From NCBI GenBank assembly GCA_009782865.1, contig WRIF01000011.1:1-13027 (forward strand): a stretch of 13,027 nucleotides of DNA. The letters run 5' to 3'. The stretch comes from Promicromonosporaceae bacterium. GTDB lineage: Bacteria; Actinomycetota; Actinomycetes; Actinomycetales; Cellulomonadaceae. Below the pieces are notes generated by a model. The model was not told the origin of the DNA. It searched no databases and worked only from the letters and a program-made list of their open reading frames with translations. Of the stretch, positions 12,996 to 13,027 are shown one piece after another. The translations under genes and the position numbers were made by a program. Numbering within the stretch: the first letter of the stretch is position 1; each line of letters opens with the position of its first letter.

Positions 12996-13027
12996 CTAGC
13001 TTCGCTTGCGCAGGGCGGCCAGGGCGC
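12996..13027 (-). CDS. Possible C-terminal tail of a minus-strand gene entering from the right
   Basis: Reading the minus strand from the window edge gives ALAALRKRS followed by TAG (12998-12996). A basic tail like this is a plausible protein end, and nothing else explains the last 30 bases. The fragment is too short to identify, so this is a tentative call. Confidence 0.25.
   Translation of the reverse strand, partial: ALAALRKRS

Overview
The window is GC-rich DNA with tightly packed genes, many GTG starts and short four-base overlaps. It looks like a chromosomal segment of a high-GC actinomycete (Actinomycetota). Supporting families are the DUF3097 protein, a DUF385/Ddn-type F420-dependent oxidoreductase, a DUF1023 alpha/beta hydrolase and an actinobacterial-type VapBC pair. 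I cannot name a genus. No tRNA, rRNA, CRISPR array or intact insertion sequence was found.

Layout. 1-574 is the 3' end of hemW, followed by a hairpin. 667-1327 is a VapBC toxin-antitoxin pair, which converges on a DUF3097 gene (2219-1365, minus). Divergent from that is a sugar-porter MFS transporter (2293-3777), followed by a coupled SnoaL-like/Ddn-like pair (3789-4654). Next, on the minus strand, is a HipBA locus in decay: hipB is intact (5352-5050), but hipA survives only as an internally deleted remnant (5053 to about 4829). A GNAT acetyltransferase and a DUF488 protein form a coupled pair (5500-6374). Converging on them is a two-gene minus-strand unit of a membrane-anchored protein of unknown function and a DUF1023 hydrolase (8838-6417). 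Divergent from this is a HAD phosphatase (8973-9668), then an NfeD-like/flotillin pair (9723-11690). That pair ends in a 48-bp tandem repeat closing with a strong terminator, shared with a convergent lipoprotein gene (12709-11954). The window ends with a 19-bp tandem repeat array and a possible gene tail.

How genes work together. NfeD plus flotillin would build membrane microdomains. VapB restrains the VapC RNase. The HipB regulator probably still controls its own promoter although its kinase partner is destroyed. The pairs vapB/vapC, SnoaL/Ddn, hipB/hipA, GNAT/DUF488 and the membrane-protein/DUF1023 pair all overlap, so translational coupling is the rule.

The most consistent regulatory signal is a TANNNT -10 hexamer 5-8 nt upstream of seven start codons that lack a Shine-Dalgarno sequence. 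This points to leaderless mRNAs as a major expression mode here. I did not find a clearly new multi-gene system. The best leads are the hipBA remnant with its repeat-rich control region, the triplicated terminator and the 19-bp array.
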